Shown here: positions 1 to 12,835 of the stretch, piece after piece
How the letters are laid out: each line of letters begins with the position of its first letter
How positions within the stretch are numbered: the first letter of the stretch is position 1
Origin: Sclerotiophoma versabilis
Lineage: Eukaryota; Ascomycota; Dothideomycetes; Pleosporales; Didymellaceae
Reading direction: 5' to 3'
DNA length: 64,000 bases
NCBI GenBank assembly: GCA_012274445.1
Contig: JAAROD010000015.1
Span: forward strand, 3,348,001-3,412,000
Position numbers and translations under genes: made by a program
Notes under the pieces: model-generated
What the model was told of the DNA's origin: nothing
The model's input: only the letters and a program-made list of their open reading frames with translations
Databases searched by the model: none

Positions 1-3000
1 GCTTCCAGGCATCTGAGATTGGAGGCTGCACGCCTCGCTGAGCTCGCTGAGTCGTACAGAAGCATTGAACGCCCCATCGGGAACACAGGCCTTATACCGG
101 TGTCCTTTGCCAATTCATCGTAGATTTCTCGGAGAGTCATCTCTCATCGTGTTCGCAAGATCGTCAAAATTGTCCTACACCATACCGATAGCGTAGGAAT
201 CCAGATCAGATTCCAGACAGCGGCACAGACAGTAGGGCGATCGTCGTCCCGTGCCATCAGGCGCTCAGCAGCATTACGTTCTGCAGCATGGAGCTGTGCC
301 GTTGTCTGAACCTACCAATCAATAGCCTCGTCCTTATTCCCACATTGGGTCAAGTTCGGCATCTGCCGGAAAGTAGCTTGCGATCAACAGCGCGCCGTGA
401 CTTTGCTAATCACGCGGAGTCCAGATCTGATGAAAGATCTTGGGATCGTCGAATACCGCAGCGAAAGAGCTGCATGCATGGGTCTATTGATGTGTAGTAG
501 AGCGAGACCAATATACAGCCACGACGAAACTTGGGTTCGCGTTTGGCTGATACAGAAGCAACAACTGCTTCTATGCATTGGGTTATCGTGTTTTGGTCCG
601 GCGCGCCCGCGAACAGATACAAGATTAGTGTTCCTAAAGGTTAGAGTATCTTAGACGATTGGAGATCTCGCAAGATCGATCTTGCAGGTGGCTGAATCGT
701 GGTGCGGATGCGAGCCTGTGCGTTGATCGAGTTGGATTCGCGATCGTGGTTGCCCTATGGAGAGTTGTGATGCAGGGCGACGACCTAAAGGAGATGATTG
801 ATCACGACAACCGCATTGACAATACAGATCCCCGACATGCACACCCCGTTTCCCAGGACTCTGGGTTCGATGATGCCATTTTGGGTACGGCCATCTGTAT
901 TCGTATGCGGACATGTCTGCTTGAGCTGATCGTCATGGGAGCTTACATCCGCCCGCTGTTACCCGATATGCATTCATCACATCAATCCTTCATATGCGGC
1001 CCAGAACTTGACCCGCAGACGTGCAGGAAAAAGCAAATGTGAGTTGTGAAATGCGGGTAGTTCCGCAACGAAGGACGTTCTGTTGTGGCAGCTGTGGCAG
1101 CGGAGCGTGCATGGAAAAGCAATTTACATGGCGTAAATCACTCGTTTGGGCGATTCGCCTCGACACAAAAGGAAGGCTGAAGACACGTCGACTTGTACCC
1201 TGGTTTCACAGGGGTCTTTACAGATAGAATGGACTTAAAGAAGAACTGTGAAGAACGGACGCGCTGCGCGTATGACTAGGATGTGCTGAACATATTGCTT
1301 GCTGCAGCATGCGACCGTTGCTGCGGGTCAGTAGCAGCAGAAACAGATCCTTTTAGAATTGAAGACAAGCTCGGACTCATTCTGTACTCTGTCAGAACGC
1401 GCTTGAGCCAGGGTCATAGTATCCGAATCTCTTTCTGCAAGTGATAGGATAGCGAATAGGTGAGATCAGCCAGACAGAGAACGAGAGTTCACCCCGGGGT
1501 ACTGAAGCCGATCGATAGTGGCCTGCATGCAGGATATCTCGCGGAGTCGCGATAGGCTGCATGAAGCTGTCGACATGGTTCCCAAAGGAGCGAAGACAAG
1601 GGCAGGCGTCAGTATAGACTAACCAGACATCAGCAAGCAGTCTTTAGCCAGATTCCGTGCATCTCGACGGCGACTTGAGAACTACCGTGGTTTGCCAACG
1701 TGCTCCCGTAAACAGCGCGTATGTTCACCGATTCCTCAGCAGGCAGGGCATTAGGATTGGAAGCGGCTGTTGCTTTGCCGCACGTCGGATTGATTCATCC
1801 GTGAGTGTTATGAATGCCATGGTAGCGACCATTCGTGCAAGATTTGTGATGGAGTTGATTGCTTCAGGTCGGCGTCTTGATTGATCATGCACACGAGCTG
1901 TGTCTGTTCATTAGCTGGTAAATTCTAAGATGAGGCCATCTTAACACGGCGGCACAGTTCACTCTCTGTGCCATGTCTTCAACGCAGCATCAGGGAACAT
2001 CGGCATGTTCAGACCGCACTTCCGCCACCAGAGAATATGCCTGTCACAAAATTCGAGGATTGTCCGAAAGGGAAATCGGCCAACGCATCTGATGGTGCTT
2101 GGCTCCGATGTGGGTGCTCCACCATGCTCGCTAAAGCCCGACACGGGTGACTAGAGCAGAAAAAGGGGTTGTTGATGAGGATCACCAACCTCCAGTGCCC
2201 AAAAAGGATTTTGTCTATGCTCGTCTTGTCGATTATTGCCTGGACCCTGAAAACCGGTAAAAACGATATCTCTTTTTTTTGTGCCGTGCGGCAAAGATCA
2301 CCACGCCTCGAAACTGCAGCATCTGTTCCATAACGGTCGCGGGTGCGACGATCTTTGCTGAAAAGGCGTCATGGCTGGTCAAGACACAATCGCTTGCCCT
2401 AAAATTTGCGGGTTGATGAAACACTTTCAAGCGGACAAACGGCTCGCTCAGGCAGCGTCGTAAGACGCAGACATTGATTGTGGACTGGGGTGCTCAGCCG
2501 TGCACCGTCTCGCCGCACGGAATTACACTTGTTCTGTTCGTTGGCTATGTCCCATTACGCAGGAATGGGGTCCATGCAGAGAATTGAGGTATGATTCGTA
2601 TCAGGATCGAGATCCATTTTGAGTCAGGACAGCAGATGGCAATTCGAGTCAAGCCGACCTTGTTTCAGCGGTAAGCATCGACAGTCTTCATATACCGGTA
2701 ATGAGTGAGTCAAAGCCTTCTGGGAGGAAAGGACCTATAGACTACACCGTTTTCCGTATACTCATGTGTATGTGTATGCATGTGAAAGAGCAGGGCTTTG
2801 GTCCGCTCGGATACACCGACTCTCCAGTACACCTGGGAACAAAGAGCCTTTCTATGTTGCTCAGGCCACTTTCAGTCGCCGAACGTACGTATGTGAATAT
2901 CCTGCTCAGGAACAAGCCACCAACACGATGCTAAAGACGGGATCAACCAAGCCGTAGGAGGACGCCGTACGCTGGCAACTTCCTTGCAAGATGCCCCTCG

Positions 3001-6000
3001 GACCTTGATTGCACTATGGGCCACATTTGTACAGTAGCTACGAGACATGATTGCACTGTGAGAAAGTGAGGGGCAGTGGCAAACACTCCACAACCTGGCT
3101 AACCTCCTGTGTGCTTCTGCAGGAGGCATTCGAAGGTGAAAGAAACGTTGATAGACGATGAGCGGAACCCCCAGAATCCAGTTGGATGGTGAACAAGGTC
3201 GGCGAAACCTACATCGTCCCAGCAAGTGTACCAAATAGGGTGCGACAACTTCTGCTTGGTGCCAGACCACATTCTGACAATGCCATGTGTTTTTCCCATA
3301 CAGCAATGCGTATAGACGGCTGTAATTCCTTTTTGTGAACTTGCCGTGCAACAATTTGTTGCCTCAAGGAAGTGAATATGCTGTGAAGTCCGAAGTCTGA
3401 AACGTTTGATGTCAAGACATCTCGTAAATAGCATCTCGCTCCGGTGTACTGTGGTGGAGTCCTGCACAACACCCGGACGATAAACTTTATCAGGTACGGT
3501 GCCGTGGATATATGTCCGTCATATCGACTGAGTTATAATACGGCGAGTGGATACATCCCAATCTCTTTTTGTGTTCGCTTAAAGAAAAGAGCTTGCTGGA
3601 CATCATGCCATGTCGCGTGCACGCGTAGCGAAGACTGCGTAACGCGGTAGTGCGGTTTTGAGAGGACGGCCAATTACCGCACGCGTAATACATAATTCCC
3701 ACAACAAAGAGATTATCGGGATGATGAGCTGTGTGTAGAGTATTTGTGGAAACTGATAGTGCCACGGAGGGTTCCATGCAGGTTCCACGTTGTGGTAAGC
3801 CGCAGATCTAGCGCCAATGCTTCTGACATGTCTTGACATGAACACCTGCCAGTCTTGTAACACGTTGGGTGAAGCGTTCTTGAGGTCAGGCCAGATCACA
3901 TCGACGCGGCAGCGATAGAGTGAGCTGTGAGTCATCTTGATTGTCGTGGTTGTCCATGAGGATGCGTCGCAGGAGGTTGCATTATGCATACCGAAGCCCA
4001 GGAGGCTGCCCTTCTTGAGGAACAAGAAAATTAAACGACACCAGGGAGCTGCTGCTCATGTACGACGATCATCCAAGCGGGTATTGCTACACCTACTCGT
4101 TGCGAACTAAAAACAATGTCGGCGTTGGACATTGGGACAATCTGCACGGCCAGCAAATGTATGACTCGTTGACACCAAAATCGATATCCTGATGTTGCAC
4201 TCCCTTTTGGTAGCGTGAGTGGACCAAATTCGCAAAAGAGCCACTCGGTACCATGGAACAATCTTTGGATCGGTACCACATGCTCACGTTCCAAAGTGGT
4301 CTGACAGGGCGCCGCGCAGCCGAGCGCAAGAATGAACCACGATCTATGAAAGAATTATAGGTCTCTCAAGCATGCCCCAGGTGCTGCCATGATGCTGATG
4401 GTCTACAGGTGGTACGCAATTTGTGCGAAATGCTGAAGCAGGAATGATGGCTGGACTGGAGGCCAGCAAACCACATGTGATGTTCTGACGTAACTGAGCG
4501 GTTCCACAGCTTTGGGGACGCGTTGAGGTTTCCCTGGTAAAAGTGGCCTGACATGCTCGCTTGGGCGATGATAGCGGAGCTGCCCATGGCTAGGCGATGC
4601 GTAAAGCTACTCGGTATTTCACGCAAACGATGAATGGCCGGCCCACCGTCCGCCGCCCCCGCTAACGTTAATCCTGATCGTGCCGCGGGCGATTCAGATT
4701 GAGTATCAGCGCTGCACATGGCGATTCCCGATAGCGCCGGGCTGTGAAGCCGCGAATCTAGCTAGGCGAGGTACCGGGTATTGGCGATTGCTGCCCAACG
4801 TGCTGCGGCTGTTGAGGGCTGAGGGCTGCCAGTTCATCTCGTACCGACCTGCGGTGCTCGCGAGAATCAGCGGCCCTGCGCTGGTGGCGCGGGCAGCATT
4901 CTGGGTGACATGCCTTGTCGTCGCCAAGCGAGCCGGATGACAGACGAACGTGGGTGCAAACCCCCCGTAATGTACCGGTGGGGCGCTCGGCTGCCATCTC
5001 GATCGCGATCATCGCTGATTCGTCCCGCGTCATCGGGCTGTTCTTGATATAGTATGGGCGAATCTCACCTCGTGTCCGAGGCGTCACTACTGGGGCGGAT
5101 GCAGCCTGCGATGCCTACCCCCTGTTGTAACGGCTGCGGATCGAGAGAAAAAGAACATGAACAACCCCAAATGCGCGCCAGGCCCTGCTGGCGGAGGGAT
5201 TTCCGTGGGACAAGTGCACAGCAAGCGCCATGACTGTGCACGAGGGGCGCAACTCTTGCAGGCGAAAGGCGCTGATCCCACGCCAAAGAAAGCGTGCTGT
5301 GCTGCTTTGAGGGGCAACTGCGACCGATGAAGCTAGAGCTTGCAAGGGCAGATTCGCGTGCCGCGTATCCATGCCCTCTCGTTCGACGCTTTGGGGAGGC
5401 TGCTGGAGCTGTGGAGAATCGTTGCCCAGTAGGCAGCGCTGGCTGCCCATGTCGCGCCGGGGGCAAACAGCAGATGTGCTGGTGTCGAAAACATCCTTGC
5501 CTGCTCACTGCAGAGGCTCGTCACACTTAGCGATTACTCGCTGCCGGCACGGTTCATCTCCGATTTGCATCTGCTTTAGCCGTCAGTGCCCCAGTACTGT
5601 TCGTTTCCCTCTCACCGTGCTTGCAGGCGAAACGAGGCGCTGAGATCCGAATCGACGCATCGACCGGACCGTCAGATCAGATCACGGGACTAGCTGCTGC
5701 TGCCGCCGCCTTCGCCCTGGTCGCACCTGTCGGACGGACGCTCCTTCACACCACTCGAGAACGCCATCGCCGCCCGTCTTGCTAAAAGCTGCGCACTGTA
5801 AGAGAAGGACCCAAAAGTGCGGTCGTGTTTCGCCCCAAACCACCCCTCAGCCGTTGTGCCTGCGACACTACGTCAGCCACCGACATCGACGCCAAAAGGA
5901 GCAGCTGCGACAGATATCTTCGATACACCTGGCCGGCGAGCCACAGCACCATTGACCTTCTACTCTGCGAACCACGGGCCGGAGAAAGGACGCAGCGGGA

Positions 6001-6248
6001 AACTCGAGAGTAGACGTTGTTTGCAGCTGTTTTGTGGACTGGCAGTACGACAGTAACATTCTGAGGCGGACTGGGAGGAAGTTGCTTGGCCGTGTTGTTT
6101 GCTTAGGAAGGAACGGTCGGCCAGCCGCGCCGTTGACGTTGTGCGGGAAGGCACATACCCACGATCCCCGCCGCCGCGTTGCTGCAGTCGACCCTCGACA
6201 TTGTAACAACACCAGACGTGAGCCTCCGCCCGTACTATTCCTCTTGCC
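1..6248. other. Gene-poor stretch, no recognised gene
   Basis: Open frames here are short, overlap on both strands and show no domain I recognise. No tRNA B-box in a convincing context was found. The last few hundred bases (about 5600-6248) are probably the promoter and long leader of nsdD; the nsdD family is known for long 5' leaders. The longer minus-strand frames at 2872-3354 and 3603-4025 lack family motifs and convincing splice partners. Confidence 0.5.
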
Positions 6249-8005
6249 ATGGAGGCACCGGATGCTGCTAGGCAAAGGTAGGCTTGTTGCTGCTGCGGGT
6301 CTCTTAGTTGCCATTCGCTAACTGCGTCGTCACAGTATTGGCCTCCCTTCAATAAATCACATGGATCCCAATAGGTTCAAGCGGGAAGAAAGTGACTACC
6401 AGCGAAAGCTCTCGACACCTGCCATGGTCAGTCCGTTGCACCATCATCCGGGGCCGTCGCATTTGCACGGCACCCACCAATCGTCGCTTGCCAGCGCAAT
6501 ACCCGGCTCACTTGCTGGCCTGCTATCGCCCCCAGAATCACGCAGGACATCTGGCGACGAGAAGGATGCTTACAAGCCGGCCGCACGACAATCGCTGCCG
6601 TCGATATCTGAGGCCCTGGGAGCAGAACAAACGCTGCCCTACCCCGGGCCTGTCCCATCCCCACCCTCTGCCTTGGCACCCACCTCTCAGCACTATGCAC
6701 CGGTACCTGCAAATACCTCGCCCTTGGATACACGTAAAAGGCCATTTGAATCGGATTCCTATAGCGCCCAAGGACCGTCAAATCCCTTCTCGCATCCTCG
6801 CAGCCCTTTTGTCAGCACTTCTGCTCAGCTACCACCCCCACCACCACAGAGCCAAGTGGATTCGACATCTCGGCCAGCATATGATCCACGTCCCCCGTAT
6901 TCGACACCGCAACACAACCCGAGGTTGCCCTCATTGCACCCCATCAAGACCACGCATTCCCCACCACCTTCTGTCGCTCGACCAAGCCTGCCATACTCTT
7001 CATACCCGCCAGCGCCATCGCCGGCTTACGAACCTCCTGCTCCTCCGGCAACCGAGCCCATGAACCACCAGTATGGCTACTCGCAACCACCATACGCATC
7101 GTACCCACCCTCGGCACCTGCCCAAGGTGGTCCGCCCGCCGCTTATCCCCCTTCGACCTCAGCTTACTCTGCACCACCTCGATACTACCCTACGTCATTG
7201 CGTGACAATACCGAAATTCGTCTTGAAGAGAAGAAGCTCAATCGCTCCAGCCTGGCTCCTTACGGAGAGTCTGTGAAACGTCATTTGGATAGCTTTGACC
7301 TTGAGGCATCTCTGAATGAGGTATGTTCTGTTCTGTATTCATTTCCTCCTACGTTACTAACTGTGTCAGATGGCCGATGGCTGTGGACGCATCTCAGAGT
7401 TCTCCAAGGCTTACCGCCAAAGAGCGCATGAGAGCCAGCGCATCGGAATGACACCCCAGTCAATACCGAGACTAGAAGACATTGACGACATGATCAAACA
7501 GGGCGAAAGGGTTCAAATGTCCCTGCAACGCATGAGGGATGTTGTTTTCAGCCACCAGCAAGCCAGCATAGCCGAACCACCTCGAGAAGCTCACTATCGG
7601 CGTGCCAACGGTTACGACCACGAAGCGTCAAGCAACTACGGTGATGACATGAAGGCCAGCGGTGGGTTTGCTGGTGCTGACAGTAAGACGAGAAAACGAG
7701 GTGTAAGTTCTCCTTACTCATTCACACATGACTGCTCCATCCTAACCTTGACACAGCGAGCCGCTCCCCCCGGTCGATGCCACAGCTGCAATCGTGCTGA
7801 GACGCCGGAATGGCGCAGAGGCCCTGATGGCGCCCGAACTTTGTGCAATGCTTGCGGTCTCCGTCAGTTGAACTTCACTGCTCCTCCTTTCTCCTACTGA
7901 CGTATACCAGACTACGCAAAATTAACCAGAAAGATTGGCAAGGATGCCATGACTAGCTCTAATCTCCGGCCGAAGTCGATCGACCACGGTTCCCCTGCAG
8001 TGTGA
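6249..8005 (+). CDS. nsdD: NsdD-type GATA transcription factor
   Basis: Nuclear GATA-type zinc-finger regulator; its Aspergillus orthologue activates sexual development and represses conidiation. Five exons by my reading: 6249-6277, 6336-7320, 7370-7702, 7757-7862 and 7911-8005, giving about 515 aa. The start lies in a 29-nt first exon (GCCATGG context); its splice joins in frame to the ATG at 6361, adding 18 residues, so translation from 6361 alone is the alternative. The N-terminal half is rich in Pro, Ser and Tyr and low in complexity. The single GATA finger is near the C terminus: Cys457-x2-Cys460-x18-Cys479-x2-Cys482, with TPEWRRGPDG in the loop and NACGL then HYAKLTRK after it. The His of HYAK is split by the last intron (7863-7910). 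The protein ends with the family's SNLRPKS-like tail. Seen: motif, phases and TACTAAC-like branch sites. Known: family role. Very sure of identity. Confidence 0.95.
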
Positions 8006-10546
8006 GCAAGGACCCACTGTGATAACGGTCGATCAAGCTGGAGTCCAATTTGGGACATCTGCGTTACGAGTTTCAAAAACTCCAAGTCCATCCAGACCGA
8101 TCTCATCATAATCTGTCTACTGAACGAACTGGTACATATCTAGGCTCACCTTCTCCTTGTATCTTTCGACAGCATTGCAAGCGTCTTTTGACTTATCATC
8201 GGAGCGTTGGCGCAAGGTCATCTATGCTTGCATTTACAGGACGTCTTATCAGAGACAAGGCCTTCACATTTTAATGATTCAAGTATCTTATTCGCCATTT
8301 ACGCCATTTCCCGCGAGCTCGGAAAGAAGCACGAATCCATTTGGTGGGTTCAGATGTTCGGTGAGGATCTGTTGAAGGCAATGAGGCTGCGAGAGCATAA
8401 ATCAAATTTGGTTCTGCACCCATGGTCTTGCAGGGCTCAGGGCCTGCCACGGAGGATTGCGGCAGTCATCCATGAGATGAGTTGTCTTTTTACTGTTTTA
8501 TACCAGCGATAGTTGCATTTTGGCACACGCGGAGGGCTACCAGGCCCCATGACTGGTCATCGGCGTTCTCCACACTTCATCCCCTATTAGGGCGGATCCA
8601 TCATAGGACGGCGTTACGGACGAAAAACTTGCCGTTGAGCGAGAGGCTTGTATTTCACTGCATCTTTTGTACGACACGCACTTTATCAGAAGTGTGTATG
8701 CGTTGGGCAGTTTGTCATTTTGCAGAGATACCACACGGCTTTTAGGCCCAGCAATGCGAACGCTATGTTAATCGAGATCTACATGAACCCAATTTTGCAT
8801 TCTACCCACGATCGTCAGTGAAAGAGACCTTTAGCGGAATACACTGAGTTAAGACAGAACATCCCACCTGTCTCAGCGAGATAGTATGCGCAGGGCCAAA
8901 TGGATCCAGCAAGTTTCGCGGACAACAACACAGGGACAAACCTGTCAGTCCACTTCCGGACCCCATCGTGCTACGACGTGAGATCTGATCAAGGAATCTT
9001 GCGCAACCGTAGCTCTGTGTTTCTTCCAACCCCTGCATGGCACCTGATTGGGTGAGCACACGATAACTGTGCAGTCTCATCGTTTGAGTGTAGACTGCAC
9101 AGCAGCTTGACGCACCAAGGCACTAGTTACAGGCTTTGTACGGCGCACGAGTGCGAAGCGAACAAGTGTGAAACACAAGGCTGGATTGCTGCGGCGCACA
9201 AGCAGGATGGCCAATATTCCAGCGCGCTGGAGACGGATATTGTCGTAACGAAGCTGGCAGATCTCAGATCACCGATATCTCGATGTCATGTCATGCTAAA
9301 ACAGATTAGGCAGTACGGGACGAGCGTGCACCGCATACCGATCGTACACCATCGTCTGGACTGCTGTCATGGCGCGAAGGTTGGGGAGGAGAAATGATTA
9401 TGTTGAGGTCATTTGTCTCGGGCGTGTTGCCCCGCCGCTGGTGGCTGGATGAGAATAGAGGGGAATAGAGGGGAATAAAGTGGCGCTGTGTAAGTGCGGG
9501 CCGCAATACTGATTGATAACGGTGAAGCATACCCGGAGGCTGTTCGATGCATATCGACGGGTTTGAGCGGCGCTGTGTGCTGGATGGTTGACGATATGCA
9601 AGGGTCAGTTGAACACTGGGATTGAGACATCCAGATGGGGGGTGTGAGACGTGATGACCGACGGCTCCCCTCGATTGTCGAAGGAACATACGTTCGCGTG
9701 CGGCTGTAGCTGCATGGAAGGGCCTGTGCACGTGCAGATCTTGGGAATCGGAGATGAACGCTGAGAGGTCTACAACACGGGGATAGCAAGTCTGTATGCA
9801 GGATGCTGGCTGCCTTGTTGCTTTTGCGTGAGCTTGCAGGTCGTTGACGCAGGTCACTTTAGTCTCTTGGGCTGCGCCTTGTTACTCAAGCACTTAGAGG
9901 TAGAAACGAAATCAGATGGTCACTCTCCTGCAGATTAAAAACCCTTGCAACTCGCAGTAGTTCTTCCTTGATGTCAGTGCGCATTACGGTTGTAAAGACG
10001 AATTACTTGAAGTACGAGGCTGCATGAGGCCAGTGCGAAGTGATCGACGTGTATGAAGACCCAACGCGCTTACCCAGACATTTTTGTTACCCAGGATGCC
10101 TGCGACTCAACGTGCAGCCACCTGCGCTGACATTGACAATGTTGTCGTGATGTTGTTCTTCTAAGAGCTCAGCGCCCTCGTCTAGGCTTAACGTGATCGG
10201 ACCGTCGCTGCACCCTCGGAATGCCGGCCTCACATTTGTCAGCCAAACCACCGGCTCTGGCTGCCCTTCTTCCTAACGTTGGATGTTGGTGCCTCGAATC
10301 CCCGTCATCGCAATTCCTGCTCGTTTGTGACGATCTTGCGCACACTGCGGACGCAGCCTTGTCTTGTCTTTTCGCTGCAGACATCCCCCACTTGCTCGAA
10401 CAAATCCTGCCCCACTAATCTTAGATCTGTCGTGCTTTCGGAACGTCAACCCCGCTACCGTGCAAAACCACCTATTACTGTTCATCATACACATCTGGGC
10501 CGCTCTTCTCCCCGGAGAATACTGAACCTGCGGGGATCTTGACGGG
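8006..10546. other. Intergenic, no recognised gene
   Basis: About 2.5 kb between nsdD and gcs1. The first part is presumably nsdD 3' UTR and the last part the gcs1 promoter. A short direct repeat of the unit GAATAGAGGG runs around 9451-9480. The 183-codon minus frame at 9306-9857 shows no family motif and looks like chance. Confidence 0.45.
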
Positions 10547-12835
10547 ATGGGGCTACTGTGAGACATGTCGTCAACTTTATTTGAAAGTGCTAATCTGGAG
10601 GAAGTGCGATTGGAACGCCGCTTGAGTGGCCTGAGGCCAAGAAGGTCGCCAGTCATGTGAGATCATGGGGTATCGAAGTAGGCTTGAGCTAGTCTCTGAA
10701 GATGTTGTTGGGGCTGACATGTCTCGAAGCAACTACTGGCAATCTGGCGAGACTACAAGGGCAAAGAAAGAGATGCACTGCTATGGGGAGATGAGGTAGA
10801 CCATCATCGAGGGAGAGTGGAGAATGGCAGCTGACAAGCTTCCAGGTCGAATATTTGGTGGTCTGCTATGATCAGAACAGTCGCAAGGTTCGACTATCAC
10901 TCCGCCAGGCAGACATTCTTGCAGCGCTAGCCACAGACGAGAAGCTCCTTGCCGAAGGTGGTGGTGTCCCTGATGTACAGACCGGCGATACGAAGTGAGT
11001 CAAAACTGACGGCGTTGAAAGTAACATGCTAAGCACAGCAGAGGCATAAAAAATCCTGCACCAGTATTTCACCCTGAGTTCGGTCGCTTTATGCTCGAAG
11101 CGACCCCTGGGAAACCATGGGGCATTGGTTTCAAGGACCTTTTGGACGTAGAGCCGAACATGAAGTGGAGGTACGTTGTCAAGCAATGTCTCGTTGCATG
11201 CATACTCACATAATCTGCTCAGACGGAAGATTGCCAAGGAGCACATGGAGGCATCTGAGTTCCCTATCACCTTGACAACGTTTCCCCGACTTGGCAATAA
11301 AGACTGCTTGATCCCAGACTATCCGCCATCAGGACCAAAGCTAAGATCTCAGTTTGTCCCTGACGAGATCGCCAATCCCCACATCCGGTTTCCAACCTTG
11401 GCAGCGAACATCCGTTGGCGGCGAGGCAGGAAGGTACAGGTCAACGTGCCGGTGTTCAAGGACGAGAATACTCCATGGCCGTGGAAGGACCCCACTGTCA
11501 ACTACGATCTGCACAACTGGCCTGAGGACGATGATGTCCGTAATGGTGCTGCTCCAGATAACTTCATCCATATGGACGCTATGGCTTTCGGTATGGGCAG
11601 TTGCTGTCTGCAAATCACTTTCCAGGCCAAGAATATCGAGGAAGGGCGAACGATGTATGACCAGCTTAGCCCATTGGGTCCTATCTTGCTTGCACTGACT
11701 GCAGCAACACCTATCTACAAGGGCTTCTTGGCTGATACCGACGTGCGCTGGAACCAGATTAGTCGAGCAGTTGACGATCGTACGCCTGAGGAGCTTGGGG
11801 AGAAGGCAAGTGTTTTTTTTTGGCCTGCTTCTTTAGACCATTACTGACTTTTTATAGCCTCTCAAGAACGACCGCTGGCGACTACCTAAGTCTCGTTACG
11901 CTTCGAACTCAACCTATATTTCTCAAGATCCACGTTTACGAAAAGAATACCTGGACCCTAACCTCATCATCGATGAGGACATTAAGAAGCGTCTGATTGA
12001 GGGCGGTATGGACGATGCTCTGGCGACTCACTTTGCGCATCTCTTCATTCGAGATCCCATCGTCGTTTTCAACGAAGATCTCAAGGAACTCGACCTCAAC
12101 AAGGCTGACCACTTCGAGAATCTTCAATCCACCAATTGGCAACACATGCGCTTTAAGCCACCACCGATTGGCTCTGAAATTGGCTGGCGTGTTGAGTTCA
12201 GACCGATGGAGATCCAGATCACCGACTTTGAGAACGCTGCTTTCTCCATTTTCATCGTCCTCATCACCCGCGCGATCCTCTCCTTCAACCTGAACTTCTA
12301 CATCCCTATCACACGTGTATCGGAGAACATGGAGACAGCACACATTCGTGACGCTGTGTCGAGCCAGAAGTTCTGGTTCAGGAAATCACCTTTCCCAGCT
12401 CAACCCGCCAGTCGCACGAACGGAACCGGGACATCCACACCTGCCAATATGTCTAGCCGCCCACCTACGCCCGGCCCAGTAGAGGACGAGTACGAGCAGA
12501 TGAGCGTCAACGAGATCATTAATGGACAGCAGACGGATGGCGGCTTCCCTGGTCTTATCCCACTCGTCGAATCATACCTTAATAGCATGAACGTCGATGT
12601 CGAGACAAGATGTGATCTGGCGACATACTTGGATCTCATCAGGAAGAGGGCGAACGGCAAGTACTGGACGGCGGCGAAGTGGATTAGAAACTTTGTGCAA
12701 ACACATCCGGAGTACAAGAAGGACAGTGTTGTGAGCGACGAGATCACATATGATCTTGTAAAGGCTGCAGAGCAGATCACGAAAGAGGAGGGACGTGATG
12801 GAATGGGCAAGGAGATGTTGGGCTCGCGGCGATAA
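10547..12835 (+). CDS. gcs1: Glutamate-cysteine ligase catalytic subunit
   Basis: Joins L-glutamate and L-cysteine using ATP, the rate-limiting first step of glutathione synthesis; cytosolic. Seven exons by my reading: 10547-10557, 10605-10677, 10730-10795, 10846-10994, 11039-11170, 11223-11805 and 11858-12835, total 1992 nt, 663 aa, close to the usual fungal length. The first exon encodes MGLL and joins to AIGTPLEWPEAKKVA, the conserved N terminus. Other family blocks are LLWGDEVEYLVV, FHPEFGRFMLEATPGKPWG, ITLTTFPRLG, and FIHMDAMAFGMGSCCLQITF, the ligase core. Intron 6 (11806-11857) begins GC, not GT (GCAAGT...AG); no GT donor in reach keeps the frame. Exon 5 may start three bases later (adjacent acceptors). 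The C terminus is helical and charged. Identity is very sure; the small first exons rest on phase and homology. Confidence 0.95.

Noticed and set aside
2872..3354. 160-codon minus frame
   Set aside because: No motif, overlaps other frames of similar length on the same strand; composition looks random.
3603..4025. 140-codon minus frame, with possible continuation to 4294
   Set aside because: Slightly protein-like (WHYQFPQILYTQL) but no start context, splice partner or family match I could defend.
9306..9857. 183-codon minus frame
   Set aside because: Ser/Arg/His-rich without motif; covers a short direct repeat.
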